Shown: positions 17,701 through 25,383 of the stretch, piece by piece
Numbering within the stretch: position 1 is the first letter of the stretch
Layout: the number at the start of each line of letters is the position of its first letter
Origin: Dechloromonas sp.
GTDB lineage: Bacteria > Pseudomonadota > Gammaproteobacteria > Burkholderiales > Rhodocyclaceae
DNA length: 39,147 nt
Reading direction: 5' to 3'
NCBI GenBank assembly: GCA_016790815.1
Contig: JAEUOG010000063.1
Location: 1-39,147, forward strand
The notes under the pieces: model-generated
Seen by the model: only the letters and a program-made list of their open reading frames with translations
The model's database searches: none
What the model was told of the DNA's origin: nothing
Program-made: the position numbers and the translations under genes

Positions 17701-17859
17701 GCGAACCGAACCCATGAGCGCCAAGGAGTCCTGGCGATGCAACGCCGCCTTGTGGGCATCATTGTATGCCGACAGGGCACCCAGCGTCGCTCCGGCAATC
17801 AGTGCAAGCACCCCGGCAAGGGCGATCAACACACTGAAAAAGGCTTTTCGCAGGTTCAT
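14701..17859 (-). CDS. Hybrid sensor histidine kinase with two receivers and Hpt domain
   Basis: 1052 residues from ATG 17859; a TTG at 17877 would add six residues. Order: membrane segment (~7-31), ~190-residue periplasmic sensor region, second membrane segment (~225-247), HAMP, HisKA with H335 in MSHEIRTP, HATPase (DTGIGMS, GSGLGLAI), degenerate-looking first receiver (D627 in LLLDWLMPDMSGG), second receiver (D768 in MDIEMPVMDG) and Hpt with H916 in HSLKGLAG. This is a complete phosphorelay in one chain. It probably passes phosphate to the HD-GYP regulator, thereby coupling an envelope signal to c-di-GMP breakdown. Confidence 0.95.
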   Translation of the reverse strand: MNLRKAFFSVLIALAGVLALIAGATLGALSAYNDAHKAALHRQDSLALMGSVRHEVDLLSRLVSSYVSTANPRFLIYYYDILAIREGSKRAPDSVPETYWEQVIGGTVAYVVPPPGAGVALAERTSMLGFDPAEVAILRRIFQISDQMKQVEQVAFAATQGLYDPVKREFVSEAEPQREFASALLHEARYLKLRAGLAIAVDDLARQVDQRTTQNLTRAGEYLLRWIIAALLLLLGAGVVMVLSYNYLKRHLLAPLTALHRTATALAEKSFSERVGDLKGVEEVKSLATTIDSMAAAIEADIAQREQVQRSLRQARARAEVAAEAKSIFLANMSHEIRTPMNAILGMAYLALKSGLPPRQHDYVSKIHTAARSLLGILNDVLDFSKIEAGKVALEAVPFDLEQLLQNALFMVQERAEGKQIELILDYQPSQNLHHLVGDPLRLGQVLINLLSNAVKFTDAGHVRLVVGERTSDKQLSTIMCRVEDTGIGMSQEQIGRIFQEFSQADGSTTRRYGGSGLGLAISKRLLAAMGSEIRVESEVDRGSVFHFVLQLPIEPYGEESGDATALIECRRALVVDDYAPARESMSAMLRAMGCAVVDQSSGGADALARLKKANNDGLGYDLLLLDWLMPDMSGGALIDALHGLEIPLPARTLVVSVADASLLRQEINHADIADVVQKPLLPNILRRIFGSGIEADTGVRLEHLIPRPGCLQGMSILLVEDNELNQQVAGEILKGWGANVDIAENGQVALDLLFNGGSERYALVLMDIEMPVMDGREATRRLREDGRFQDLPIIAMTAHVAGQGVRDGLANGVNGYIAKPFEPEELLAMVQPFCRGLIELAPSPADMGEAEKIFATALAAIPEIDAAVLLRRFSGRLPFLARTLRRFADDCQGWSDRLDTSLQEGNLEAAHRQVHSLKGLAGTFAMGRLQSALYDLETVIGSGGVEPFGEIAEIDRVLQPLLAGIEQMPSSLTDSVATTDNRPIEVVLALLREQLGSGDGEAEEVWRMNKARLVGLYPARQVAAIDHAIGQWDFDQALHILDNAHHGGGGQ

Positions 17860-18081
17860 TTCACCGATACGTACCAAAGCTCAAGGATCCTTTCAATACT
17901 CCGGGACTAAGACTGTGGCCACCTGCATGCGAACACCTGCCCCGCCGACCGCTTGTCGAGTTTCCATCATATTCCAATTCGCATATATTTTGGGATTTTG
18001 GAACTACCGTCCTGCATTGTTGAATTGGACAAAGGCCAGCTATCGTTCAGAATAGCTGCATCAACTTCCCACCATAGGTCC

Positions 18082-18669
18082 ATGGACAACCTGATCAAGG
18101 ACACTGCAACGCTGGAGCTCTTCTGCTGGCTTGAGCCTGGCGCGGAGCTGCCGGGCTGGGACATTCTCAAGGGCAGCCCCTTTGGCGGCACGCTGGCCTC
18201 ACCCGAGGGCGGCGCCCCGACGCCCGGCGACCAGTTGCTGTCGGTGCAGAATTATTTTGCCGAATACCATCTGGAATATTTCCGGCAGCGCCGCTACAAC
18301 CACTTTCCGAGCCGCCTGCACGCCCTGCTCCAATTTGCCACGCGAACCGATGCGACGACCTTCCGCATCAAGCACCCACAAAAGGTCTTTGGCAAGAACC
18401 TCGCCTGCTCGCGCACCAAGGGGGCCTACATCTGCTCCTTTCACGATGCTAGCTGGCTCGACTACCTGCGCCTGCCGCACAATCTTTCGCTCGGCGCGCT
18501 CGACGAAGTGGCCGACCACTACTGGTCGGGCCGTACCGTCGAAGAAATCGGCCTGACTTTCATGAACGAGCCCTGGCAGGAAGCCCCGGTCATCGAGGCG
18601 CTCTACCAGGGTGCGCTCGAACCGGTCTGGGGCCATGAACAATCCGGCTGGCTACCCGGTTTTCGCTAG
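18082..18669 (+). CDS. Hypothetical protein, possible DUF2441/ART-like fold
   Basis: 195 residues from ATG 18082 (MDNLIKDTATLELFCWLEPG); an in-frame ATG 43 codons upstream is unlikely. The central part has 'YFRQRRYNHFPSRLHALLQFATRTDAT.F', the 'PSRl...f.f.t..dA' layout seen in ADP-ribosyltransferase-like proteins such as DUF2441. A late 'LPHNLSLGALDEVADHYWSGRTVEEIGLTFMNEPWQ' segment is of unknown meaning. No signal peptide. Eight bases upstream of the efflux adaptor gene, so it may be co-transcribed. The ART suggestion is low-confidence pattern resemblance. Confidence 0.7.
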   Translation: MDNLIKDTATLELFCWLEPGAELPGWDILKGSPFGGTLASPEGGAPTPGDQLLSVQNYFAEYHLEYFRQRRYNHFPSRLHALLQFATRTDATTFRIKHPQKVFGKNLACSRTKGAYICSFHDASWLDYLRLPHNLSLGALDEVADHYWSGRTVEEIGLTFMNEPWQEAPVIEALYQGALEPVWGHEQSGWLPGFR

Positions 18670-18677
18670 GAAGGATC

Positions 18678-19823
18678 ATGCGTCGCATCGCCATCATCGT
18701 TGCCATCATCGCAGTCATCGGCCTCGGACTGTTTTTTGCCACCCGCCCAAAACCTATCCCTGTCATCCTCAAGGAAGTCGCCGCCGGCAAGGTCGAGGCA
18801 ACACTGGCCAACACCCGCGCCGGCACGGTCGAGGCCTGCCAGCGCACCAAGCTGTCGACGATCATTGGCGGCCGCATCGAATATCTCGGCGTCAAGGAAG
18901 GCGACAAGGTCAAAAAAGGCCAGCTACTGCTCAAACTGTGGAACGACGATCAGCAGGCCAACGCGGCGCTGGCCCAGGCGCAGATGACATTGAGCGCCAA
19001 ACGCAGTGAGGAAGCCTGCATTGCTGCGGTCAACGCCGAAAAAGAGGCAAAACGGCAATCCGAGCTGCGCGCCAAAGGCTTCGTATCGACCAGCCGCGAA
19101 GAAGCCGCCCGCACCGACGCCGAGGTTCGCCGGGCCAGTTGCAACACCGCCAGGGCCGACATCGCACAGGCCGAGGCGAGGCTCAAGGCTACCCGTGTCG
19201 AGCAGGGCCGTGTCGCACTCTATGCACCCTTCGACGGCACGGTCGCCAAGATCGTCGGCGAATTGGGCGAATACTCGACGCCGTCGCCCCCCGGCGTGCC
19301 GACGCCGCCGGCCATCGACCTGATCGACGACTCCTGCCTCTACGTCAAGGCGCCGATGGACGAGGTCGACGCACCTAAGATCCAGATCGGCCAGCCGGTC
19401 CGCATCACGCTCGACGCGCTGCCCGGCAAGGTGCTGGCCGGCAAGGTCCGGCGGGTTGCACCTTACGTTTCCGCCGTCGAAAAGCAGGCGCGAACGGTTG
19501 ACATCGAGGTCGATTTCGCCCAGCCGGCCGAAGCAGGAAAATTGCTCGTCGGCTACAGTGCAGACGTGGAGATCATTCTCGCTGGCCGCGACCAGGTGCT
19601 GCGCATCCCGACCGCCGCCATTCAGGAGAGCAGCAAGGTGCTGGTCTTCAATGCCGGCACCGGCAAGCTGGGGGAGCGCCCGATCAAGGCCGGTCTGGCC
19701 AACTGGGAATACACCGAGGTGCTCGAAGGGCTGAAAGCCGGCGAGCGCATCGTCACCTCGCTCGACAAGGTTGGCGTCAAGGCGGGTGCCAACGTGACGC
19801 CGGACAAGAAGACCAAGAAATGA
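18678..19823 (+). CDS. Periplasmic adaptor of an RND/MacA-like efflux system
   Basis: 381 residues. One N-terminal membrane helix (~4-22), then the HlyD/MacA architecture: lipoyl half (KEGDKVKKGQLLLKLWNDD), helical hairpin (~90-170), second lipoyl half (APFDGTVAKIVGELGEY), beta-barrel and membrane-proximal domains. It bridges an inner-membrane transporter and outer-membrane channel. The neighbouring MacB-like ATPase and permeases indicate a tripartite ABC efflux or lipid/peptide export system. AAGGA lies before the start. Confidence 0.92.
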   Translation: MRRIAIIVAIIAVIGLGLFFATRPKPIPVILKEVAAGKVEATLANTRAGTVEACQRTKLSTIIGGRIEYLGVKEGDKVKKGQLLLKLWNDDQQANAALAQAQMTLSAKRSEEACIAAVNAEKEAKRQSELRAKGFVSTSREEAARTDAEVRRASCNTARADIAQAEARLKATRVEQGRVALYAPFDGTVAKIVGELGEYSTPSPPGVPTPPAIDLIDDSCLYVKAPMDEVDAPKIQIGQPVRITLDALPGKVLAGKVRRVAPYVSAVEKQARTVDIEVDFAQPAEAGKLLVGYSADVEIILAGRDQVLRIPTAAIQESSKVLVFNAGTGKLGERPIKAGLANWEYTEVLEGLKAGERIVTSLDKVGVKAGANVTPDKKTKK

Positions 19824-19829
19824 TAGCCA

Positions 19830-19910
19830 GACGCGGAGGCACGGAGACGCAGAGAAAGACAGAATCATCTTTTGTTTTTGAGTTTCTCCGCGCCTCCGCG
19901 CCTCTGCGTC
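19830..19910. repeat. Long imperfect inverted repeat of the CGGAGGC..ACGCAGAG type
   Basis: A 28-base arm starting GACGCGGAGGC (19830-19857) is matched by its inverse at 19883-19910 with 24 of 28 positions paired; all mismatches are transitions. A 25-base AT-rich loop separates the arms. It fills the gap between the adaptor and ATPase genes and could form a hairpin in the transcript. Such CGGAGACGCAGAG-like elements recur in many GC-rich genomes. Confidence 0.85.
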
Positions 19911-19923
19911 GAAACCTCAAGCC

Positions 19924-20637
19924 ATGTCGCTGATCGAGCTTTCCGGCATCGAACGTCGCTTCCTACTCGGCGATACCACGGTCCACGCGCTGGCCGGACT
20001 GAATTTGCAGATCAACGCCGGCGAATACGTGGCCGTGATGGGCCCATCCGGCTCGGGCAAATCGACGCTGCTCAACCTGCTCGGACTGCTCGACCGCCCA
20101 AATGAGGGCACCTACAAACTCGAAGGCCGCGACGTGACGACGCTCTCACCCGATGAGCAGGCCACCGTGCGCAGCACGCGCATCGGCTTTGTTTTCCAGA
20201 GTTTCCACCTCGTGCCGCGCCTGACGGCGGCCGAAAACATCGCGCTACCGATGACGCTGGCCGGCACTCCGGCTACCGAGCGCAACCGTCGCGTCGCCCA
20301 GGCGCTCAAGGATTTCGGCCTCGACCAGCGCGCCGATCACAAGCCGGACCAGCTTTCCGGCGGCCAGCGCCAGCGCGTCGCCATCGCCCGCGCCACGATC
20401 ATGCAGCCGGCGCTCATTTTGGCCGATGAGCCGACCGGTAACCTCGACCGCCATACCGGCGACGAGGTGGTCAATCTGCTCGAAGCGCTCAACGCCAAAG
20501 GTGTCACGCTGATCGTCGTCACCCACGACCAGGGCATGGGTGCCCGCGCCCGGCGGCAGCTGATCATGGAAGACGGGCGACTGAAAGCCGATTTACAGCA
20601 GGCGACCATGCCAAATTTGGCCCAAATTTCCGGTTGA
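19924..20637 (+). CDS. ABC transporter ATP-binding protein (MacB/LolD-type)
   Basis: 237 residues. Walker A GPSGSGKST (~39-47), Q-loop, signature LSGGQRQRVAIARA, Walker B LILADEPTGNLD and H-loop THDQ are all present. The subfamily pattern (IERRFLLGDTTVHALAGL..., EPTGNLD) is the LolD/MacB-like class for mechanotransmission transporters. It pairs with the two permeases downstream. The last codons and stop overlap an inverted copy of the dispersed CCACGGTCAACCGGAAA motif. Confidence 0.96.
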   Translation: MSLIELSGIERRFLLGDTTVHALAGLNLQINAGEYVAVMGPSGSGKSTLLNLLGLLDRPNEGTYKLEGRDVTTLSPDEQATVRSTRIGFVFQSFHLVPRLTAAENIALPMTLAGTPATERNRRVAQALKDFGLDQRADHKPDQLSGGQRQRVAIARATIMQPALILADEPTGNLDRHTGDEVVNLLEALNAKGVTLIVVTHDQGMGARARRQLIMEDGRLKADLQQATMPNLAQISG

Positions 20638-20643
20638 CCGTGG
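20627..20643 (-). repeat. Perfect copy of the 17-bp dispersed motif (minus)
   Basis: TTTCCGGTTGACCGTGG is the exact reverse complement of CCACGGTCAACCGGAAA. It covers the last codons and TGA stop of the ABC ATPase gene. Identical 17-mers lie at 23663, 34762 and 36892. Confidence 0.85.
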
Positions 20644-20677
20644 CAGCCCCACTCAGCCCGGCCAGCCCCCGCCGATC

Positions 20678-21886
20678 ATGCGCCTGACCGACACCCTGCG
20701 CTTCGCCCGCGATGCCGCCACCGGCTACCCGATGCGCACGACGCTCTCTGTCCTCGCCATGTCAATCGGCGTCGCCGCCGTCGTCATCCTCACGGCGCTG
20801 GGCGACGGTGCGCGGCGCTACGTCGTCGCCCAGTTTTCCTCGCTCGGCACCAACCTGATCATCGTCCTCCCCGGCCGTTCGGGCACCGGCGGCTTCAATC
20901 CCGCCAATGCCATCACCAGCACACCACGCGACCTGACCATCGACGACGCCGGCAGCCTGCGCCGCCTGCCCGGCGTCCGCCGCGTCGCCCCGCTCGCCGT
21001 CGGCACCTCGGAAATCAATTTTGGCGGCAAGCTGCGTGAAGTCATGGTCGCCGGCTCGACGGCCGAGTTCATTCCGATCCGAAATTTCGAAATCGCCCAG
21101 GGTCAGTCCCTGCCCGAAGAAGACTGGAACCGGGGCTCGTCGGTAACCGTCATCGGCGCCAAGATCCGCGAAGAAATGTTCGGCAACAACCCGGCCATCG
21201 GCCAGCTCGTCCGCGTCGGCGACCGCCGGCTACGCGTCATCGGCGTGCTCAAATCGACCGGTCAGGGGCTCGGCATGAATACCGACGAACTGGTCATCGT
21301 CCCGGTCTCGCTCGCCCAGGCCATGTTCAATTCGAACACCCTGTTCCGCATCATGATCGAGGCCAACAGCCGCGATGCCATCCCCGGCGTCAAGGATCAG
21401 GCGATGGATACCCTCAAGCAGCGCCATCGCGGCGAAGAGGACGTCACCGTCATCACGCAGGATGCCGTGCTCGCCACCTTCGACAAGCTGCTCGGCGCGC
21501 TGACCCTGGCCGTGGCCGGCATTGCCGCGATCAGCCTGGCTGTCGCCGGCATTCTGGTCATGAACGTCATGCTCGTCGCCGTCACCCAGCGCACGGGCGA
21601 AATCGGGCTTTTGAAAGCGCTCGGTGCCACGGCGCGCACCATCCGCCTCGCCTTCCTGGCCGAAGCGGCCATGCTCTCGGCCGTCGGCGCGCTGGTCGGC
21701 TATCTGCTCGGCCAGCTCGGCGCCTTCGCGCTGCGCCAGTTCTTCCCGGTTTTCCCCGCCTATCCGCCGGACTGGGCGGTGATAGCCGGCCTGAGCACGG
21801 CACTCGCCACCGGCCTGATCTTCGGCGTCATGCCAGCCCGCCGCGCCGCCCGGCTCGATCCGGTACAAGCCTTGATGAAGCACTAG
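20678..21886 (+). CDS. MacB-like ABC permease 1
   Basis: 402 residues. Four membrane segments, one N-terminal (~25-45) and three C-terminal (~265-390), frame a large periplasmic MacB_PCD domain (~50-240). The C-terminal FtsX domain carries 'TGEIGLLKALGA' and ends 'ARRAARLDPVQALMKH', typical of MacB-type permeases. It couples to the ATPase upstream and the second permease downstream, where the next ATG starts 2 bases after the stop. Confidence 0.93.
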   Translation: MRLTDTLRFARDAATGYPMRTTLSVLAMSIGVAAVVILTALGDGARRYVVAQFSSLGTNLIIVLPGRSGTGGFNPANAITSTPRDLTIDDAGSLRRLPGVRRVAPLAVGTSEINFGGKLREVMVAGSTAEFIPIRNFEIAQGQSLPEEDWNRGSSVTVIGAKIREEMFGNNPAIGQLVRVGDRRLRVIGVLKSTGQGLGMNTDELVIVPVSLAQAMFNSNTLFRIMIEANSRDAIPGVKDQAMDTLKQRHRGEEDVTVITQDAVLATFDKLLGALTLAVAGIAAISLAVAGILVMNVMLVAVTQRTGEIGLLKALGATARTIRLAFLAEAAMLSAVGALVGYLLGQLGAFALRQFFPVFPAYPPDWAVIAGLSTALATGLIFGVMPARRAARLDPVQALMKH

Positions 21887-21888
21887 CC

Positions 21889-23088
21889 ATGCTCGCCGCA
21901 GATTCACTCCAGCTCGCCCTCCGCGCCATCACCGCCCAGCGCCTGCGCAGCTTCCTGACGCTGCTCGGCATCGCCGTCGGCATCGCGGCCGTCATTCTGC
22001 TCACCTCGATCGGTGAGGGCATCCACCGCTTTGTTCTGGGCGAGTTCAGCCAGTTCGGCACCAACAACATCAGCGCCATGCCGGGCAAGACGAAGACCGG
22101 CGGGGCGCCGTCCGGCCTGCCGTCGAGCGCCCGGCCGCTGACGCTGGAAGACGCGAAATCGCTGGAGCGCCTGCCGCACATCGTCGGCGTAACGCCCAAC
22201 GTACGCGGCAATGCCGAGATCGAGGGCAATGGCCGCACCCGGCGCACGCTGGTCTATGGCGTCAATTCGAAATCGCAGCTCGTCTTCAAGTCCACTGTGC
22301 GCAGCGGCCAGTTCCTGCCGCCTGACGACGAAGGCAGTGCCCGCGCTTTCGTTGTGCTCGGCGCCAAGGTCAAGGACGAACTGTTCGGTGCCGACAGCCC
22401 GCTCGGCCAGCGCCTGCGCATCGGCGGCCTGCATTTCCGGATCATCGGCGTCATGGAACCGAAAGGGCAGTTCCTCGGCATCGACCTCGACGACACCGTT
22501 TTCATCCCGGCGGCGCGCGGCCAGGAACTGTTCAACCGCGAAGGCGTGGACGAGATCAACATGGCCGTCGAGGAAGGCGCACCGGCCAAGTTGGTTGCCG
22601 AACGCATCCGCCAGCACCTGATCGAACGCCACGGCCGCGAGGATTTCACCCTTGTCACGCAGGAAGAAATGATGGCGACGCTGTCCAACATCCTCAACGT
22701 GCTGACCATGGCCGTCGGTGCGCTCGGCGGCATTTCGCTGCTCGTCGGCGGCGTCGGCATCGTCACCATCATGACCATCGCCGTCACCGAACGGACAGGC
22801 GAAATCGGCCTGCTCGTCGCCCTCGGTGCACCGCGGCGAACCATCCTCGCCCTCTTCCTCGGCGAAGCCGTCGCCCTTTCGGCGCTCGGCGGACTGTTCG
22901 GGCTGGTGCTGGGCATCGGCCTCACCCAGCTCATCCACTTCGCGCTCCCCGCCCTGCCCGTCCACACACCGCTCAGCTTCGTGCTTTTGGCCGAAGGCAT
23001 TGCCATCGCCATCGGGCTGACCGCCGGCGTCCTGCCGGCACGGAACGCCGCCCGGCTCGATCCGGTCGAAGCCCTGCGCACCGAGTAA
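21889..23088 (+). CDS. MacB-like ABC permease 2
   Basis: 399 residues with the same plan as its neighbour: N-terminal membrane helix, periplasmic MacB_PCD domain, and an FtsX C-terminal domain with 'TGEIGLLVALGAPRRTI' and 'ARNAARLDPVEALRTE'. Similar length and ending suggest a gene duplication, probably giving a heterodimeric membrane pair. The set (one adaptor, one ATPase, two permeases) differs from E. coli MacAB, where the ATPase and permease are fused. Confidence 0.93.
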   Translation: MLAADSLQLALRAITAQRLRSFLTLLGIAVGIAAVILLTSIGEGIHRFVLGEFSQFGTNNISAMPGKTKTGGAPSGLPSSARPLTLEDAKSLERLPHIVGVTPNVRGNAEIEGNGRTRRTLVYGVNSKSQLVFKSTVRSGQFLPPDDEGSARAFVVLGAKVKDELFGADSPLGQRLRIGGLHFRIIGVMEPKGQFLGIDLDDTVFIPAARGQELFNREGVDEINMAVEEGAPAKLVAERIRQHLIERHGREDFTLVTQEEMMATLSNILNVLTMAVGALGGISLLVGGVGIVTIMTIAVTERTGEIGLLVALGAPRRTILALFLGEAVALSALGGLFGLVLGIGLTQLIHFALPALPVHTPLSFVLLAEGIAIAIGLTAGVLPARNAARLDPVEALRTE

Positions 23089-23103
23089 GCAAGCTGCAAC
23101 AAC

Positions 23104-23119
23104 CATACGCTAACGTATG
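23104..23119. promoter_or_regulatory. Palindromic operator-like site upstream of phaJ-like gene
   Basis: CATACG-CTAA-CGTATG is a perfect 6+6 inverted repeat with a 4-base centre, 47 bases before the hydratase start. Its size suits a TetR-type dimer site. The gene's role in fatty-acid metabolism makes a lipid-responsive repressor plausible, but this is inference. Confidence 0.45.
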
Positions 23120-23166
23120 TTAGAGTTTCGTTTCCAACTTCAACAAACCCAGCAAGGAGTCCAGCC

Positions 23167-23586
23167 ATGGCGTATCACATCGATCAACTCGAACCCGGCA
23201 TGTCAGCCAGCACGTCCAAGACCGTCACCGAAACCGACATCATCCTGTTCGCCGGCATTTCCACCGACGTCAACCCGGCCCACCTCGACGAGGAATACTG
23301 CAAGGGCACGATGTTCGGCACCCGCATCGCCCACGGCATGCTATCGGCCGGTTTCATCTCCGCCACCCTGGCCAACAAGCTGCCCGGCCCTGGCACCATC
23401 TACCTGTCGCAGACGCTGAAGTTCAAGGCCCCGGTCAAGCCGGGTGACACCGTGACCGCCACCGTCACCGTGCGCGAAGTCAATGTCGCCAAGAACCGTG
23501 TGATTCTCGACACGGTGTGCACCGTCGCCGGCAAGACCGTCATCGAAGGCGAATGCGTCATGATGCCGCCGGTTCGCGCCGCCTGA
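23167..23586 (+). CDS. phaJ: MaoC-like (R)-specific enoyl-CoA hydratase (PhaJ type)
   Basis: 139 residues, hot-dog fold. The hydratase signature is intact: FAGISTDVNPAHLDEEYCKGTMFGTRIAHGM with catalytic Asp/His pair (D...H). PhaJ enzymes hydrate trans-2-enoyl-CoA to (R)-3-hydroxyacyl-CoA, linking beta-oxidation to polyhydroxyalkanoate synthesis; no PHA synthase gene is in the window. AAGGAG lies 9 bases upstream of ATG. A convergent terminator follows. Confidence 0.9.
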   Translation: MAYHIDQLEPGMSASTSKTVTETDIILFAGISTDVNPAHLDEEYCKGTMFGTRIAHGMLSAGFISATLANKLPGPGTIYLSQTLKFKAPVKPGDTVTATVTVREVNVAKNRVILDTVCTVAGKTVIEGECVMMPPVRAA

Positions 23587-23602
23587 TTTTCGGCAAGGCA
23601 AA

Positions 23603-23637
23603 AAAACGCCGGCCCGGTTAAATCCGGCCGGCGTTTT
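23603..23637 (+). terminator. Strong hairpin terminator between convergent genes
   Basis: AAAACGCCGGCC pairs with CGGCCGGCGTTTT around a short loop, with A-tract and T-tract on the two sides. It can act in both directions, but the dispersed repeat separates it from the convergent rlu gene. Confidence 0.85.
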
Positions 23638-23662
23638 GTCTTTCAGTGGCTGAGCCGTGTTT

Positions 23663-23679
23663 CCACGGTCAACCGGAAA
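23663..23679 (+). repeat. Perfect copy of the 17-bp dispersed motif
   Basis: Exact CCACGGTCAACCGGAAA between the phaJ terminator and the convergent rlu gene. It is followed by an AATCACCCAAAAATCAG-like tail that is similar to the tail of the copy at 36892, so the repeat unit is longer than 17 bp. Confidence 0.85.
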
Positions 23680-23692
23680 AATCACCCAAAAA

Positions 23693-24913
23693 TCAGAAAG
23701 CCTCGTCCGGGCGCAAAAAGCGCCACTGACCCATGGGCAGATCACCCAGCCTGATCCGGCCAATCCGCACGCGTTTCAAACCGATCACGTGCAAGCCGAC
23801 CAGTTCGCACATGCGGCGAATCTGACGCTTCTTGCCTTCCTTCAGGATGAAATGCAGCTGGTCTTCATTCAACTGCTTGATCCAGGCCGGCTTCAGAGGC
23901 TTGCCATCGAGCTCCAGACCATGACGCAGCAGATCGAGTCCGCCCTTGATCAACTCGCCTGAAACGCGAACCAGATATTCCTTCTCAGCGTCGCTGTCCT
24001 CGCCAATCAGACGCTTGGCCACCCTGCCATCACTTGTCAGCACCAGCAAGCCCGTCGAATCGATGTCCAGCCGCCCGGCCGGCGCCAGACCGCGCAACAT
24101 CCACGGCTTGAACTCCGGGCCAATCGAATTGGGCGCCTGATTTTCGGCCGTAATCAGCGTCACCGCCGGCACACAATCCGGCTCCGGCTGGCCAGAAACA
24201 TAGCCCACCGGCTTGTGCAGCAGGATGGTCACGGCCTTCGCCTGATCCTTCTTCGCATCCTGCGTCACGGTGATCTCGGACGACTGCGGATCAACAATAC
24301 GCGTACCGAGTTCGCTGACCTGTTCGCCATTCACGAACACCCAGCCGCGCTCGATCCACAAATCGGCCTCGCGGCGCGAACACATGCCACGCTCCGACAT
24401 CACCTTGGACAAACGCACACCTTCCGGCGTCGGGCCTTCGCGAACGACCGCCACCTTGGGTGCGGACGCAGGTCTGGCCGCACGTTCCGGACGACCCGGA
24501 CGATCCGTCTTGCGCGCCCAAGCCGATTTCGGCTCCGATGAAGCGACACGTTCAACCGGCGCAGCCTTCGGCACAGACGGCTTCCTCAACGACGAACCGC
24601 CCCGCAACGGCAACTTGCCCCACTCGCGCGGCACGGAGCGACGAACGCTCAGCGTCCCGGTCGGATCGACGGGCTTTTCTTCTACCACCGGCGCCACGAC
24701 TTCCGGCGCAGGCCGACGAGCCCTCGCCGGCGCCGCATCCGCCGATTTGGTTTTGGGCTTTTTTTCCCGGTCGACCGCAGGCGTGGCGCGTGTTTCACGC
24801 TCTCCGGCGTCAGCGCTCCCATCCGGAGCGCCGGCAACCGGCTTGGCCTCAGCCTTGGGCGCTACCGCCTCCGGCTTGCGCCATTTGCCCCAGGGATCGT
24901 CGGAACCGCTCAT
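23693..24913 (-). CDS. RsuA/RluB/RluF-type 23S rRNA pseudouridine synthase
   Basis: 406 residues. Catalytic core from ~165: S4-like RNA-binding domain ([19 protein letters not shown]), then the RsuA-family synthase with [11 protein letters not shown], the catalytic Asp in [17 protein letters not shown], and the C-terminal KKRQIRRMC motif. The N-terminal ~160 residues are low-complexity Ala/Pro/Lys/Arg, typical of RluB-like proteins of proteobacteria. Length and motifs fit RluB or RluF; the exact target uridine cannot be decided here. It overlaps the FKBP stop as ATGA. Confidence 0.92.
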   Translation of the reverse strand: MSGSDDPWGKWRKPEAVAPKAEAKPVAGAPDGSADAGERETRATPAVDREKKPKTKSADAAPARARRPAPEVVAPVVEEKPVDPTGTLSVRRSVPREWGKLPLRGGSSLRKPSVPKAAPVERVASSEPKSAWARKTDRPGRPERAARPASAPKVAVVREGPTPEGVRLSKVMSERGMCSRREADLWIERGWVFVNGEQVSELGTRIVDPQSSEITVTQDAKKDQAKAVTILLHKPVGYVSGQPEPDCVPAVTLITAENQAPNSIGPEFKPWMLRGLAPAGRLDIDSTGLLVLTSDGRVAKRLIGEDSDAEKEYLVRVSGELIKGGLDLLRHGLELDGKPLKPAWIKQLNEDQLHFILKEGKKRQIRRMCELVGLHVIGLKRVRIGRIRLGDLPMGQWRFLRPDEAF

Positions 24914-25254
24914 CGCAGACCGAGGAGTTCAACCTCGAAAACCAGCGTTGCATTCGGCGGAATAACGCCGCCAGCGCCGCGTGCGCCGTAGCCGAGTTGC
25001 GGCGGAATGGTCAGCTTGCGCGTGCCACCGATCTTCATGCCCTGGACGCCTTCGTCCCAACCGCCGATAACCTGACGCATGCCGAGCGAAAACTCGAACG
25101 GGTCGTTGCGATCCTTGCTCGAATCAAACTTGCTGCCATTGGTCAGCCAGCCCGTGTAATGCACGATGACCTGCTGGCCAGCCTTGGCCTCGGCGCCTTC
25201 GCCGACAACGGTATCTTCATAGACCAGCCCGGAGGCGGTGGTGATTTCAGCCAT
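24910..25254 (-). CDS. FKBP-type peptidyl-prolyl isomerase
   Basis: 114 residues from ATG 25254 with AAGGAG before it. The fold is a single FKBP domain: [17 protein letters not shown]-x-[26 protein letters not shown], and FEVELL at the end. All active-site aromatic positions are in place. It is cytoplasmic, with no signal peptide. It acts as a prolyl isomerase/chaperone. Its stop overlaps the start of the rlu gene. Confidence 0.95.
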   Translation of the reverse strand: MAEITTASGLVYEDTVVGEGAEAKAGQQVIVHYTGWLTNGSKFDSSKDRNDPFEFSLGMRQVIGGWDEGVQGMKIGGTRKLTIPPQLGYGARGAGGVIPPNATLVFEVELLGLR

Positions 25255-25307
25255 GGGAACTCCTTTTTTCAAAGACGGGCAGTTTACCACACCCCCACGA
25301 CAAGGCT

Positions 25308-25335
25308 TTGACTTGTCAGAGAATTTCCGTATAAT
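25308..25335 (+). promoter_or_regulatory. Sigma-70 promoter of rplU-rpmA
   Basis: TTGACT (25308-25313) and a perfect TATAAT (25330-25335) are separated by 16 bases, 48 bases before the rplU start. This is the strongest consensus promoter in the window and suits a highly expressed ribosomal operon. Confidence 0.8.
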
Positions 25336-25383
25336 GCGCGGTTCTTTGTAGCACCCTTTAGATTTATTTTCGGAGTCCAACCC

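Noticed and set aside
21904-23106. 400-codon minus-strand frame opposite the second ABC permease
   Set aside because: Shadow of a GC-rich gene; the sequence is charged and without any fold pattern.
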